Position numbers and translations under genes: made by a program. From PBB1 sp046154125 (GTDB taxonomy: Bacteria; Pseudomonadota; Gammaproteobacteria; Burkholderiales; Burkholderiaceae_C), in contig JBJXEJ010000139.1 of assembly GCA_046154125.1 (NCBI GenBank), positions 1 through 64,000 of the forward strand: a stretch of DNA of 64,000 nucleotides, in the 5' to 3' direction. Positions 16,904 through 25,557 of this stretch are shown piece after piece. Numbering within the stretch: position 1 is the first letter of the stretch; each line of letters starts with the position of its first letter. Under the pieces are notes generated by a model. The model was given only the letters and a program-made list of their open reading frames with translations. It was not told the origin of the DNA and searched no databases.

Positions 16904-17974
16904 TCAGGGCAGCGGAATCACGATCTTGAATATGGTCCTGCCGGGTTCGCTTTCGCACTCGATCATTCCCTGGTGCTGCTGCACGAACGTCTGCGCCAGC
17001 GTCAACCCCAACCCTGAACCGCCTTCACGCCCCGACACCAGGGGATAGAAGATTCGATCTCGGATGGATTCCGGAATGCCCGGGCCGTTGTCCAGAATAT
17101 GCAATTCCAGTGCCAGTCGATAGCGTTGCTTACCCAATGTCACCTGTCGGGCCACACGCGTGCGCAAGGTGATCACGGCGTCGCCCGTGGCCACGAGTTC
17201 CGCCAGTGCCTGTGCAGCGTTGTGCGCGATGTTGAGAACGGCCTGGATGAGCTGTTCGCGATCGCCGCGGAAGTCGGGAATCGACGTGTCGTAGTCCCGC
17301 TCGACCCGCAAACCACGCGGAAATTCCGCCAGGATCAGTGAACGCACGCGCTCGCAGACCTCGTGGATGTTCACGTCGCTGACCACATGCGGCTTGCGGT
17401 GCGGTGCCAGCAGGCGATCGACCAGTGCCTGCAACCGGTCGGCTTCCTGGATGATGACCTGCGTGTACTCGGTGAGCTCGCGGGACTGGACCTCCATCTC
17501 CAGCAGCTGTGCCGCGCCGCGGATGCCGCCGAGCGGATTCTTGATCTCGTGGGCCAGGTTGCGAATCAGCTCCTTGTTGGCACGGGCCTGGCCGAGCGCG
17601 CGCTCCTCGCGGTCCTGCCGTGTCTGCTGCTCGATCTCGACCAGTTCGATCAGCACATCGGTGGTGCCATCCATCTGGTTGACGATGACATGCACCGGCA
17701 GCGGCTCGCCGTGGGTCGATGCCGGACGACGCAGCAGCGCCTCGAAGCGGCTGGTAGAGAAATCGTTGCGCACGACGGCAGCGACGGTGTCGCGAACCAT
17801 CTGTGCATCCACGAACCAGTCGAACAACGAGTCGCGCAGCACGCTGCGGCTCGACCAGCCCAGCACGTGTCCAAAGGACGCATTGGCGAACACGCAGTGT
17901 CCGTTGGGTCGCACCACAGCCACCATCGTGGCGAGGTGATCGAATGCTGCGTAGGGCGCGGCAGCGCTCGTCAT
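16904..17974 (-). CDS. glnL: Nitrogen regulation sensor kinase NR(II), NtrB
   Basis: This 356-residue soluble histidine kinase phosphorylates NtrC and is controlled by PII. It has an N-terminal PAS domain (about 10-110), a dimerisation/phosphotransfer domain with His142 in NLAHEIKNPLGG, and a C-terminal HATPase with the G2-box region GREGGSGLGLTLAQTFV. There are no membrane helices, as expected for NtrB. It is translated with ntrC downstream and probably belongs to a glnA-DUF4124-ntrB-ntrC cluster. The terminator after glnA would separate most glnA transcripts from it. Confidence 0.95.
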   Translation of the reverse strand: MTSAAAPYAAFDHLATMVAVVRPNGHCVFANASFGHVLGWSSRSVLRDSLFDWFVDAQMVRDTVAAVVRNDFSTSRFEALLRRPASTHGEPLPVHVIVNQMDGTTDVLIELVEIEQQTRQDREERALGQARANKELIRNLAHEIKNPLGGIRGAAQLLEMEVQSRELTEYTQVIIQEADRLQALVDRLLAPHRKPHVVSDVNIHEVCERVRSLILAEFPRGLRVERDYDTSIPDFRGDREQLIQAVLNIAHNAAQALAELVATGDAVITLRTRVARQVTLGKQRYRLALELHILDNGPGIPESIRDRIFYPLVSGREGGSGLGLTLAQTFVQQHQGMIECESEPGRTIFKIVIPLP

Positions 17975-18011
17975 CGTGCTCGAGCGTCCGGGGGGAGCGG
18001 AAGCACCTCGT

Positions 18012-18536
18012 TCACGGCAGCTTCGAGAGTTCGCGCTTCAGCGCTGCGATGTCGCTTTCCTTGCGAGCGATCCCGGACTTCAGGTCGGACGTCCGATCCA
18101 GGTACTTCTGGTAGTTGCGCTCGTCCCCGCGGCGCTCCGGCTCACCCTTGTTGTATTCGGCCTGCATTTCAGCCAGACGCTGTTCTTCACGCTGCAGTTC
18201 AGCCTCGAGGATGCGGCGCGCGTCGCTGTCCCGGGCGCGCTGTTCACCAGGGTCGACGCGCGCATCCGGCCGCGGGGCCGGGGGAGACGCGCTGCCGCCC
18301 GCCGCAGCGCCAACCGGCCGCTTCGGCGCAGTGATCACGGTGACCGGGGCGCCGTCCAGCGTGCGGCAACCTTGATCCTTGGCTTCCTTCGCAGTGATCG
18401 CGCTGGTGTACAGGTTGCCGGGGCACCGGTAAACCACAGCGGAATCTCCCTGCGCGTGCGCAGGAAGCGCCGACAAGAGCGTGACGAGTGCGGCCGACCA
18501 CACCCCAAACAAACGCCCGCTGCGCAGAGACATCAT
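18012..18536 (-). CDS. Exported DUF4124-like protein with C-terminal coiled coil
   Basis: This 174-residue protein has a signal peptide (about residues 1-28, cut after AHA) and a short domain with two Cys (VVYRCPGNLYTSAITAKEA and GCRTL) resembling DUF4124. A Pro/Ala/Arg-rich linker leads to a strongly charged coiled coil (about 105-174) rich in Glu, Arg and Lys. Tandem ATGs at 18536 and 18533 follow GAAGG. A longer frame to 18680 would read through the glnA terminator and is rejected. The same position between glnA and ntrB is occupied by such genes in related bacteria. Its function is unknown; a periplasmic structural or redox role is only a guess. Confidence 0.75.
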   Translation of the reverse strand: MMSLRSGRLFGVWSAALVTLLSALPAHAQGDSAVVYRCPGNLYTSAITAKEAKDQGCRTLDGAPVTVITAPKRPVGAAAGGSASPPAPRPDARVDPGEQRARDSDARRILEAELQREEQRLAEMQAEYNKGEPERRGDERNYQKYLDRTSDLKSGIARKESDIAALKRELSKLP

Positions 18537-18646
18537 CCGGTGACCTTCTTTCGAAACGCTCATTTCCACAGAGGCTGCGCATCTGGCGCAACGACTTGAT
18601 CCAGTTCGGATTGTCGAACACGGATGAAATTCCCCATCCAAAGAAA

Positions 18647-18670
18647 AAGGGACGGCTTTCGCCGTCCCTT
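18647..18670 (-). terminator. Rho-independent terminator of glnA
   Basis: A perfect 10-bp stem (AAGGGACGGC / GCCGTCCCTT, loop TTTC on the + strand) lies 18 bases after the glnA stop. On the minus strand it is followed by TTTTTC. It should insulate glnA from the downstream DUF4124-ntrB-ntrC genes. Confidence 0.9.
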
Positions 18671-18688
18671 GATTCTGCAACGCCAGCC

Positions 18689-20104
18689 TCAGAGGCTGTA
18701 GTACATGTCGAATTCGACCGGGTGGGTCGCCATACGGAAACGGGTGACTTCCGTCATCTTCAGATCGATGTAGGCATCGATGTAGGAGTCGGTGAACACA
18801 CCGCCCTTGGTCAGGAACGCGCGATCGCCGTCGAGGTACTCAAGGGCCTGATCCAGGCTGTGGCAAACGGTCGGGATCAGCTTGTCCTCTTCCGGAGGCA
18901 GGTGGTACAGGTCCTTCGTTGCAGCTTCGCCCGGATGGATCTTGTTCTCGACACCGTCGAGACCCGCCATCAGCAGCGCGGCGAAACCGAGGTACGGATT
19001 CATCAGCGGATCCGGGAAACGCGCCTCGACGCGACGGCCCTTGGGGTTGGCCACGTACGGGATGCGGATCGAGGCCGAGCGGTTCTTGGCCGAGTAGGCC
19101 AGCTTCACCGGGGCTTCGAATCCGGGCACCAGGCGCTTGTAGCTGTTGGTGCCGGGGTTGGTGATCGCATTCAATGCACGGGCGTGCTTGATGATGCCGC
19201 CGATGTAGTACAGCGCGAATTCGGACAAGCCTGCGTAGCCGTCACCGGCGAACAGGTTCTTGCCGTCTTTCCACACCGACTGGTGCACGTGCATGCCAGA
19301 GCCGTTGTCGCCGACGATCGGCTTGGGCATGAAGGTCGCCGTCTTGCCGTACGAATGGGCGACGTTCTGGATCACGTATTTCTGCAACTGGACCCAGTCG
19401 GCGCGCTGGATCAGCGTGCTGAACTTGGTGCCGAGTTCCATCTGGCCGGCATTGGCGACCTCATGGTGGTGCACTTCGACCGGCACGCCCAGTGCTTCGA
19501 GTACAAGACACATCTCGGAGCGCATGTCCTGGAAGCTGTCCACCGGCGGCACCGGAAAGTAGCCACCCTTCACCGCAGGACGGTGTCCGGTGTTGCCATG
19601 CTCGTATTCGCGGCCGGTGTTCCAGGACGCCTCTTCGGAGTCGATCTTCGAGAAGCAGCCGGACATGTCGTTGCCCCAGCGAACGCTGTCGAACACGAAG
19701 AATTCAGGCTCTGGACCGAAATAGGCGGTGTCGCCCAGACCCGAGGCCTTCATGTAGGCCTCGGCACGCTTGGCCAGCGAACGCGGATCGCGCTCGTAGG
19801 GCTTGCCATCGGCCGGATCGATGACGTCGCAGGTCAGGATCATCGTCGGCTCTTCGAAGAACGGATCGATGTTGGCTGTGTTCGCATCAGGCATCAATTG
19901 CATGTCCGACGCTTCGATGCCCTTCCAACCAGCGATCGACGAACCGTCGAAGGCATGGCCCGACGTGAATTTGTCTTCGTCGAAATGGGACACGGGCACG
20001 GTGACGTGCTGTTCTTTGCCGCGGGTGTCGGTGAAACGGAAGTCGACAAACTTGACTTCGTTCTCTTTCACCATCTTCATCACATCGGCGACGGTCTTGG
20101 CCAT
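18689..20104 (-). CDS. glnA: Glutamine synthetase, type I
   Basis: This 471-residue dodecameric GSI makes glutamine from glutamate, ammonia and ATP. Family features are the N-terminal beta-grasp part (KFVDFRFTDTRGKEQHV), the catalytic FGPEPEFFVFD segment, HHHEVANAGQMELG, NPGTNSYKRLVPG and KPIVGDNGSGMHVHQS. DLYHLPPEE near the end carries Tyr400, the adenylylation site. The ATG at 20104 follows AGGAG, and the upstream in-frame extension lacks conservation. Expression is predicted from a sigma-54 promoter, with NtrC-type half-sites further upstream, so the regulators encoded downstream should control this gene. Confidence 0.98.
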   Translation of the reverse strand: MAKTVADVMKMVKENEVKFVDFRFTDTRGKEQHVTVPVSHFDEDKFTSGHAFDGSSIAGWKGIEASDMQLMPDANTANIDPFFEEPTMILTCDVIDPADGKPYERDPRSLAKRAEAYMKASGLGDTAYFGPEPEFFVFDSVRWGNDMSGCFSKIDSEEASWNTGREYEHGNTGHRPAVKGGYFPVPPVDSFQDMRSEMCLVLEALGVPVEVHHHEVANAGQMELGTKFSTLIQRADWVQLQKYVIQNVAHSYGKTATFMPKPIVGDNGSGMHVHQSVWKDGKNLFAGDGYAGLSEFALYYIGGIIKHARALNAITNPGTNSYKRLVPGFEAPVKLAYSAKNRSASIRIPYVANPKGRRVEARFPDPLMNPYLGFAALLMAGLDGVENKIHPGEAATKDLYHLPPEEDKLIPTVCHSLDQALEYLDGDRAFLTKGGVFTDSYIDAYIDLKMTEVTRFRMATHPVEFDMYYSL

Positions 20105-20205
20105 CAGGAATCTCCTAGCGGGACGCTGTTTGGGTGAGGGGGAAGGAAGGGATCGAACACAGCTGCGACGCGGTAACGCCGCCTCAAAAATGTGCATTGC
20201 AAAGT

Positions 20206-20221
20206 AGCAGAAAGCGTGCCC
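20206..20221 (-). promoter_or_regulatory. Sigma-54 (-24/-12) promoter of glnA
   Basis: Read on the minus strand, GGGCACGCTTTCTGCT has GG at 20220-20219 and GC at 20208-20207 with exactly ten bases between. It differs from TGGCACG-N4-TTGCW at two positions. Transcription would begin near 20195, about 90 bases before the glnA ATG. Confidence 0.82.
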
Positions 20222-20328
20222 AGCAAGCGTGTGTTCTGGGCATCAAGCGCAACCTGCCCGCTGGGCAACAGCCCTTTTACGCGGCACTCAGCAGGCTGAA
20301 ACTGTAACTGCATCTGCGCCCGGATCAG

Positions 20329-20355
20329 GTGCATACAACATCCCATATTGGTGCA
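20329..20355. promoter_or_regulatory. Candidate NtrC enhancer half-sites upstream of glnA
   Basis: Two GGTGCA half-sites (20329-20334 and 20350-20355, + strand) lie 21 bp apart, two helical turns, about 135-160 bp upstream of the predicted start. That is a normal enhancer distance for NtrC. Each matches one arm of TGCACY-N5-GGTGCA well, but the opposite arm poorly. Confidence 0.5.
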
Positions 20356-20367
20356 CATCCGATGGGG

Positions 20368-21192
20368 TCATCGCACCACCTCAGGGCCCAGCTTGGCGTA
20401 ACACTCGCGCAGCCCCTGCACCAGCGCCGAAAAAGCCCGCTCTACAGCGGCGCGATCGCCTTTGACCCCGAGTTCGATGTGAGGCCCCCATTCAGGATGA
20501 TCCACGCTGGGCAGACTGAACACCTTGACGTCGGGATGGAGGGATTCGATCGACTCCATCAACGGCGTCAGGGCTGCCTCCATCGCACCCAGCACGATGA
20601 CCGACTGCTCTCGCTGACCTTGCGCCAGGTGCAGGTGCGGGCAGCGCTGGTCAAGCACCCATTCAATCATCGGCCATGCCATCACCGGGAAGCCCGGAAC
20701 GAAATACACGGCGGCATCAGGCATTTGGGCGCCGGCTGACCCGCGTACGAAGAAGCCGGCGATCTTGTTGTACGGATTCGGAATGATCTCGGAGCCTTCA
20801 GGGAAGAGGGCCATGTTCAGTCGATGCACGTTGTCGGCACGATTTGGATCGAAGGACTCGCCCTTTTCTGCTGCCACTTCGCGCATGCGTTCGATGATCA
20901 GATCACGTGCGACCGGATGCAGCGCCAGCGGAACGCCGAGCGCCATGGCGGCGCACTGCCGGGTGTGGTCGTCGGGCGTCGCGCCGATGCCGCCACAGGA
21001 GAACACGATGTCTCCGCTGGCCAGAGCATCGCGCAGGTCGGCCGTGATGCGCTGAGGATCGTCACCCACGTAGCGCACCCAGCTGAGCGACAGACCCCGA
21101 GCCGCCAGCAGTTCGATGACTTTCGGAACGTGCTTGTCCGCACGCTTTCCCGAAAGGATCTCGTCCCCAACGATCAGCAGACCGAAAGCCAT
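20368..21192 (-). CDS. CinA-like molybdopterin-binding-domain protein
   Basis: This 274-residue protein is of the MoCF_biosynth fold as found in the N-terminal part of CinA. Motifs are GLLIVGDEILSGKRADKH near the start, then FSCGGIGATPDDHTRQ, and the mid-region KIAGFFVRG and YFVPGFPVMAWPM. It lacks the C-terminal CinA nicotinamide amidase domain. Stand-alone versions are common in Betaproteobacteria. The role is uncertain: relatives of the CinA N-domain act as pyrophosphatases in NAD-repair-type pathways. It lies 10 bp after the EI24 gene and is probably cotranscribed with it. Confidence 0.82.
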   Translation of the reverse strand: MAFGLLIVGDEILSGKRADKHVPKVIELLAARGLSLSWVRYVGDDPQRITADLRDALASGDIVFSCGGIGATPDDHTRQCAAMALGVPLALHPVARDLIIERMREVAAEKGESFDPNRADNVHRLNMALFPEGSEIIPNPYNKIAGFFVRGSAGAQMPDAAVYFVPGFPVMAWPMIEWVLDQRCPHLHLAQGQREQSVIVLGAMEAALTPLMESIESLHPDVKVFSLPSVDHPEWGPHIELGVKGDRAAVERAFSALVQGLRECYAKLGPEVVR

Positions 21193-21202
21193 GGCCTCGC
21201 GC

Positions 21203-22090
21203 TCAGGCCGGGGGAAGCGGAATCAGACCCGGCGAAACGTCCGCCTCGGTCACCGGAGAAGGCGTCGGTGGCTGAGGCGAAACGACCGCGAGGTCGCGCT
21301 CACGCCGCAGCGCCTGCAAGGCACTCAACGCGTAGTGGGAAAACCAGAGCGCGGAAAACGCGAACACCAGTGTGTAGATCCAGATTGCCACTGGCACCAG
21401 CACCGGCGCCAGTGCCAGGAACAGGACACCAGAAGCCCAGACCAGCGATGGCGCCGCACCGAGATAGCCGGTCAGGATGCCCATGCCAAGCAACGAACTG
21501 CGATGCCGCTTGATCAATTCCCGACGCTCTTCCTTCGTCGCATGTTCGGCCAGCACGTCGTAGGTCATGACCTTGTAGGTCAGCCAGCCCCAGATCAGCG
21601 GCGGCAGGATCAGCACCAGCGGAGGAACGAACCACAGCGGTACGGAGACGAGCAGCGCGACGAGCGCAACGAGGGTGGCCATCAGGGCCGCAAAAGCGCC
21701 CGCCGTGACCGAGCCTCCGTGACGCCGCTCGAGTGCCTGAAAGCGGCGTTCGGCTACCAGGCTCAGCATCGCCGGGGTCATCAGCGCCGCAACCACGAGC
21801 AACGAGCCAACCACGATCAACGGCATGACGGCGAACACCACGATCAACGGGGCGAGGAATTTCCTCAGCCCGCTGAGGCCTGCGCTTTCAAGCCAGGCGA
21901 GCAGCGATGCCACCCAGGCGTGAGATTCGAGGCCGGCGCCGACCCAGGACACGACCGGCACCCAGAAGAAATATCCGAGCCCGAGCGCGACCACGCCCAT
22001 CAACACGAGCGGCAGCAACGACAGCGCGATGACTCGTGGATGCAGGCAATAGGCGGCTGCGCGCCAGAACGAATCGATCAGCAGTTTCAT
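21203..22090 (-). CDS. EI24 domain-containing (CysZ-like) membrane protein
   Basis: This 295-residue integral membrane protein starts MKLLIDSFWRAAAYCLHP, typical of the EI24/CysZ family. It has about four to six hydrophobic helices (near 18-45, 75-105, 135-170 and 200-250) and a Pro-rich, probably disordered tail after 265. CysZ moves sulfate, but the EI24 superfamily is broad and nothing here ties it to sulfur. It is upstream of the CinA-like gene in the same direction. Confidence 0.82.
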   Translation of the reverse strand: MKLLIDSFWRAAAYCLHPRVIALSLLPLVLMGVVALGLGYFFWVPVVSWVGAGLESHAWVASLLAWLESAGLSGLRKFLAPLIVVFAVMPLIVVGSLLVVAALMTPAMLSLVAERRFQALERRHGGSVTAGAFAALMATLVALVALLVSVPLWFVPPLVLILPPLIWGWLTYKVMTYDVLAEHATKEERRELIKRHRSSLLGMGILTGYLGAAPSLVWASGVLFLALAPVLVPVAIWIYTLVFAFSALWFSHYALSALQALRRERDLAVVSPQPPTPSPVTEADVSPGLIPLPPA

Positions 22091-22148
22091 GCGGCACAGG
22101 ATACGTCACGCGAGCGTCTGATCGGCCCGCCTGCGCGGGGCGTGTCGC

Positions 22149-22964
22149 TCACTCGTCGTCGCCGCCAAATATGGTGCCGCCGAGCAGGCCGCCACCCAGC
22201 ACACCGCCGAGCAATGAACCTTCTTCGCGCGATCCTCCACGTTGGGGCGCCGCGGCGAACACGCGGGAAGCCAGGCGCGAGAACGGCAGGCTCTGCAGCC
22301 ACACGGTGCCGGGGCCGGTCACCTTGGCGAAGAACAGCCCTTCGCCGCCGAACAGGGCTGTCTTCACCTTGCCGACGTACTGGATCTCGAAATTGATGTC
22401 GGGCGTGAACGCGACCACGCAACCGGTATCGATCAACAGCGTCTGGCCCGGCTGCAGTTCACGCTTGAGCACGGTGCCGCCAGCGTGCACGAACGCCAGA
22501 CCATCGCCTTCGAGCTTCTGCATGATGAAGCCTTCACCACCGAAGAATCCGACCGACATCTTCTGCTGCAGGAAGATGCCGAGCGATACGCCCTTGGCGG
22601 CGCAGAGAAACGCATCCTTCTGGCAGATCAGCATGCCACCCAGCTTGCGCAGATCCATCGGCAGAATCTTGCCCGGGTAAGGCGCGGCGAACGCGATGCG
22701 CAATTTTCCGCGCCCCTGGTTGGTGTAGACCGTGGTGAACAGCGACTCACCGGTGACCAGCCGCTTGCCCGCGCCCAGCAGCTTCCCGAACAGCCCGCCG
22801 GTGCTGGCCGACCCGTCACCGAACACCGTGTCCATCGAGATGCCGGCGTCCATGAACATCATGCTGCCGGCCTCGCCGACCGCGGCTTCACCCGGGTCGA
22901 GCTCGACTTCGACGAACTGCATTTCGGAGCCCTTGATCTCGTAATCGACCACGTCCATTGCCAT
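22149..22964 (-). CDS. TIGR00266/AIM24-family protein
   Basis: This 271-residue protein is mainly beta. Recognisable stretches are the start MDVVDYEIKGSEMQFVEVELDPGE, SMMFMDAG, the central FLCAAKGVSLG, SVGFFGGEGFIMQKLEGDG and GPGTVWLQSLPFSRLA. The C-terminal ~40 residues are Gly-rich (LLGGVLGGGLLGG type). The ATG at 22964 is preceded by AGGAG eight bases away. The family (related to yeast Aim24) is widespread but its biochemical function in bacteria is not settled. The gene stands alone, convergent with nothing and divergent from the PEP-CTERM gene. Confidence 0.85.
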   Translation of the reverse strand: MAMDVVDYEIKGSEMQFVEVELDPGEAAVGEAGSMMFMDAGISMDTVFGDGSASTGGLFGKLLGAGKRLVTGESLFTTVYTNQGRGKLRIAFAAPYPGKILPMDLRKLGGMLICQKDAFLCAAKGVSLGIFLQQKMSVGFFGGEGFIMQKLEGDGLAFVHAGGTVLKRELQPGQTLLIDTGCVVAFTPDINFEIQYVGKVKTALFGGEGLFFAKVTGPGTVWLQSLPFSRLASRVFAAAPQRGGSREEGSLLGGVLGGGLLGGTIFGGDDE

Positions 22965-23108
22965 TGCGATTGCTCCTGATGGATTGAATTGGCGGGATGT
23001 TATCGCCGGCGAATTGGATGTCGATCTCGCCTCCACTCACCCCTCGAACCGGGGGGCGCGATCGACCCGCCGTGATGCGGCTCACGAACGGCTGGCTTGC
23101 TGCGTCTC

Positions 23109-23132
23109 CGCACCCCGCGGCTGCGGGGTGCG
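23109..23132 (+). promoter_or_regulatory. Strong hairpin in the leader of the PEP-CTERM gene
   Basis: CGCACCCCGC and GCGGGGTGCG form a perfect 10-bp stem around a GGCT loop, about 80 bases before the ATG at 23214. No T-run follows, so a simple terminator is unlikely. It could be a leader RNA structure, or a terminator for antisense or upstream transcription. Confidence 0.5.
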
Positions 23133-23213
23133 AGTGATCAGGTGCGTCAGTAGCCTCCAGGACATCGACGATTCGTTCGCCTCCGACACACCGACTTTCA
23201 GCGAGAAATCTCC

Positions 23214-23870
23214 ATGATTCGCAAGTTCATCAAGCCACTGCTCGCCGCCTCTGTGGTTCTGTCCGCCTCCCATGCACAGGCCAGCGTGGTCCAGTTTCAG
23301 GGCTTTGCGCATGGGTCCGAGTACGTCGAGTACTCACTTTCCTCGTCCGCGTATCAGGGCACCCAGGCCGGCGGGTTCAACGTGCTGCTCAATGGCAGCA
23401 AGAACATCACGACCTACTGCGTTGACTTGTTGCAGCACATCAACCTTTCGGGCACCTACAACGACTACACACAGGTGAGCGGATCCGCACACCTGTTCGC
23501 CAACAGCCGAGCCAATGACGACATCGGTCGCCTGTTCACGTCGGCAGGCGTCCTGGTCCACGACGCCACCACGGAGGCCGCTTTCCAGTTGGCCGTCTGG
23601 GAAATCGCCTACGAGACCGACAAGAGCTACAGCCTGAGCGACGGGATTGCGAAGTTCCACGGATCGATCAGCGCCGTGGGCTTCGCCAACGACTGGCTGA
23701 GCCAACTCGGCTCGAAAAGCTCGGTGAACCTGCAAGTGCTGGAAAGCCGCACCTTCCAGGACCAGGTGTTCGCCAATCGGATCCCGGAACCATCGAGCGC
23801 TGCCCTCATCGCGGCAGCGATGCTGGGTCTGGGAGCCGTTCAACGGCGCAGAACACGCAGGGCCGACTGA
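23214..23870 (+). CDS. PEP-CTERM protein with candidate thioester (TED-like) domain
   Basis: This 218-residue exported protein has a signal peptide (residues 1-23, ending AQA) and a C-terminal sorting signal: PEP motif RIPEPSS (189-195), a short hydrophobic helix, then RRRTRR. Exosortase A would process it for delivery with exopolysaccharide. The body has YCVD (Cys69) and AAFQLAVWEIAYE (Gln125), the two sequence marks around the Cys-Gln isopeptide-like thioester of TED domains. If the thioester forms, the protein could bind covalently to surfaces or matrix. No exosortase or polysaccharide genes are in the window. Confidence 0.85.
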   Translation: MIRKFIKPLLAASVVLSASHAQASVVQFQGFAHGSEYVEYSLSSSAYQGTQAGGFNVLLNGSKNITTYCVDLLQHINLSGTYNDYTQVSGSAHLFANSRANDDIGRLFTSAGVLVHDATTEAAFQLAVWEIAYETDKSYSLSDGIAKFHGSISAVGFANDWLSQLGSKSSVNLQVLESRTFQDQVFANRIPEPSSAALIAAAMLGLGAVQRRRTRRAD

Positions 23871-23889
23871 ACAACGCTTCAGCAATAAA

Positions 23890-23913
23890 AAAGGGCGGCT
23901 CAGGCCGCCCTTT
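23890..23913. terminator. Bidirectional rho-independent terminator
   Basis: AAAGGGCGGC / GCCGCCCTTT form a perfect 10-bp stem with loop TCAG between two convergent genes. The minus strand has the longer T-run (TTTTTTATT) after it, serving the monooxygenase gene. The plus strand (TTTCTC) serves the PEP-CTERM gene. Confidence 0.9.
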
Positions 23914-23937
23914 CTCGTGGGTCCGGCGGCCAGACTC

Positions 23938-25557
23938 TCAGGCCGTGACGAATCCCTCGTAACCGCTCGCCTTGACCGCATCGCACTTGTCCCGGTAATT
24001 GCCGACACCGCCGGCATAGGCCAGCAGCCGCCTCGGCTTGCCTGCGACGTTGGAACCCATGTACCAGGAGTTGGTCTTGGACACCAGCATGACGTTGGCA
24101 AGTTCGTCATGGTGAGCGACCCACTGGGCTTCCACAGCCTCGCTCGGCTCGATGGAACGCCGACCCTGGTCTCGCACGAACTGGATGCAGTCGGTGATCC
24201 AGTCCACCTGCTGCTGCACGCAGGTCGGCACGTTGCAGAACGCCGCTGCTGGCGAAAACGGCGCCATCGTCATGAACAGGTTCGGGTAGCCGTGAACCTG
24301 CAAACCCATCGTCGTGCGGATGCCGTCGGTCTCCCAGGCGTCGCGCAAGAGCAGGCCGTTGCGACCACGGATGTCGGTCTTGGTCAATGCGCCGGTTCCG
24401 GCATCGAAGCCGGTGGCGAAGATCAGGATGTCGAGTTCGTGCTCGCCGGCCGATGTCTTGAGGCCCTTTTCGGTGAAGCACTCGATCGGCGTCGCCCTGG
24501 CGTCGACCAGCGTGACGTTGTCGCGGTTGAAGGCCTCGTAATACTTCGTCTCCAGAGGCACACGGCGCGTGCCGAATCCGTGGTCGTTGGGCACGAGCAT
24601 CTCGGCGACCTTCGGGTCCTTGATGCGTGCGCGGATGCGCTGGCGTGCGAACTCGGAGAACTCCTCGTTGACCTTCTCGTCGACGAACACGCTCAGGAAG
24701 CTGCCGATCCAGAAGCTGAGCGAGCCATCGTCCCAGAGGTCCTGCATGCGCTTTTGACGCTCCTCGTACGGCAGGCTCAGGAAATCGCGGCTGTCGAAGT
24801 CGTAGTCGAAGCCCGCGAAGGTGCCCTGCACCCGCTTCTTGAGATCCGGGTACCGCGAACGCAGCTCGGCGCGGTCGGCGTCGTCGTACTTCGGGTTGCG
24901 CATCGGGATCGTGTAGTTGGCGGTGCGCTGGAACACCGTCAGGTGGCCCACCTGATCGGCAATCGTCTGGATCACCTGGATGCCGGTCGCGCCGGTGCCG
25001 ATCACGCCGACACGCTTGCCCTTGAGGTCGACGCCCTCCTTAGGCCACTGCGCGGTGTGGACGATCTGCCCCTTGAAGCGCTCGCGGCCGGGGAACGGCG
25101 GCAGCATCGGCACCGACAGTCCGCCAGTACCCATGATCAGGAACTGGGCGCTGACCGTCTGGCCATCGTCGGTCGACACGGTCCAGCGCTGGGTGGCTTC
25201 ATCGAAGCTGGCACCGGTCACGCGGGTCCTGAACTGGATGTTGCTCCGCAGGTCGAACTTGTCTGCCACGTGGTTCAGGTAGCGCTCGGTTTCCTCCTGC
25301 GCGGGAAAGCGCTCGCTCCAGTCCCACTCGCTGAGCAGGTCGTCCGAGAACCAGTACTGGTAGACGTAGGCCTGCGAGTCGACACGCGCACCCGGATACC
25401 GGTTCCAGTACCAGGTGCCGCCTACACCGGTTCCGGCCTCGAAGGCCCGCACGCTCAGGCCCTGCTCACGCAGCTTGTAGATCGCATACAGACCGGCCAC
25501 GCCGGCACCGACGACGACGGCATCGAACTGCTTCGGTGCTTCATGGACATTCGACAT
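23938..25557 (-). CDS. Type I Baeyer-Villiger monooxygenase
   Basis: This 539-residue FAD/NADPH enzyme inserts oxygen next to a ketone carbonyl to give an ester or lactone. Two Rossmann motifs, GAGVAG (17-22) and GTGATG (187-192), bind FAD and NADPH. The BVMO fingerprint FKGQIVHTAQWP (161-172) is intact. GGTWYWNRYPGARVDS is typical of cyclohexanone- and phenylacetone-monooxygenase relatives. AGGAG lies just before the ATG. It is divergent from a MalT/AlkS-type regulator 202 bp away, which probably controls it. No esterase or alcohol dehydrogenase is nearby, so the substrate pathway is not visible. Confidence 0.93.
   Translation of the reverse strand: MSNVHEAPKQFDAVVVGAGVAGLYAIYKLREQGLSVRAFEAGTGVGGTWYWNRYPGARVDSQAYVYQYWFSDDLLSEWDWSERFPAQEETERYLNHVADKFDLRSNIQFRTRVTGASFDEATQRWTVSTDDGQTVSAQFLIMGTGGLSVPMLPPFPGRERFKGQIVHTAQWPKEGVDLKGKRVGVIGTGATGIQVIQTIADQVGHLTVFQRTANYTIPMRNPKYDDADRAELRSRYPDLKKRVQGTFAGFDYDFDSRDFLSLPYEERQKRMQDLWDDGSLSFWIGSFLSVFVDEKVNEEFSEFARQRIRARIKDPKVAEMLVPNDHGFGTRRVPLETKYYEAFNRDNVTLVDARATPIECFTEKGLKTSAGEHELDILIFATGFDAGTGALTKTDIRGRNGLLLRDAWETDGIRTTMGLQVHGYPNLFMTMAPFSPAAAFCNVPTCVQQQVDWITDCIQFVRDQGRRSIEPSEAVEAQWVAHHDELANVMLVSKTNSWYMGSNVAGKPRRLLAYAGGVGNYRDKCDAVKASGYEGFVTA

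Noticed and set aside
18537..18680. Longer DUF4124 protein starting at 18680
   Set aside because: The extension reads through the glnA terminator; ATG 18536 with GAAGG and a signal peptide is better.
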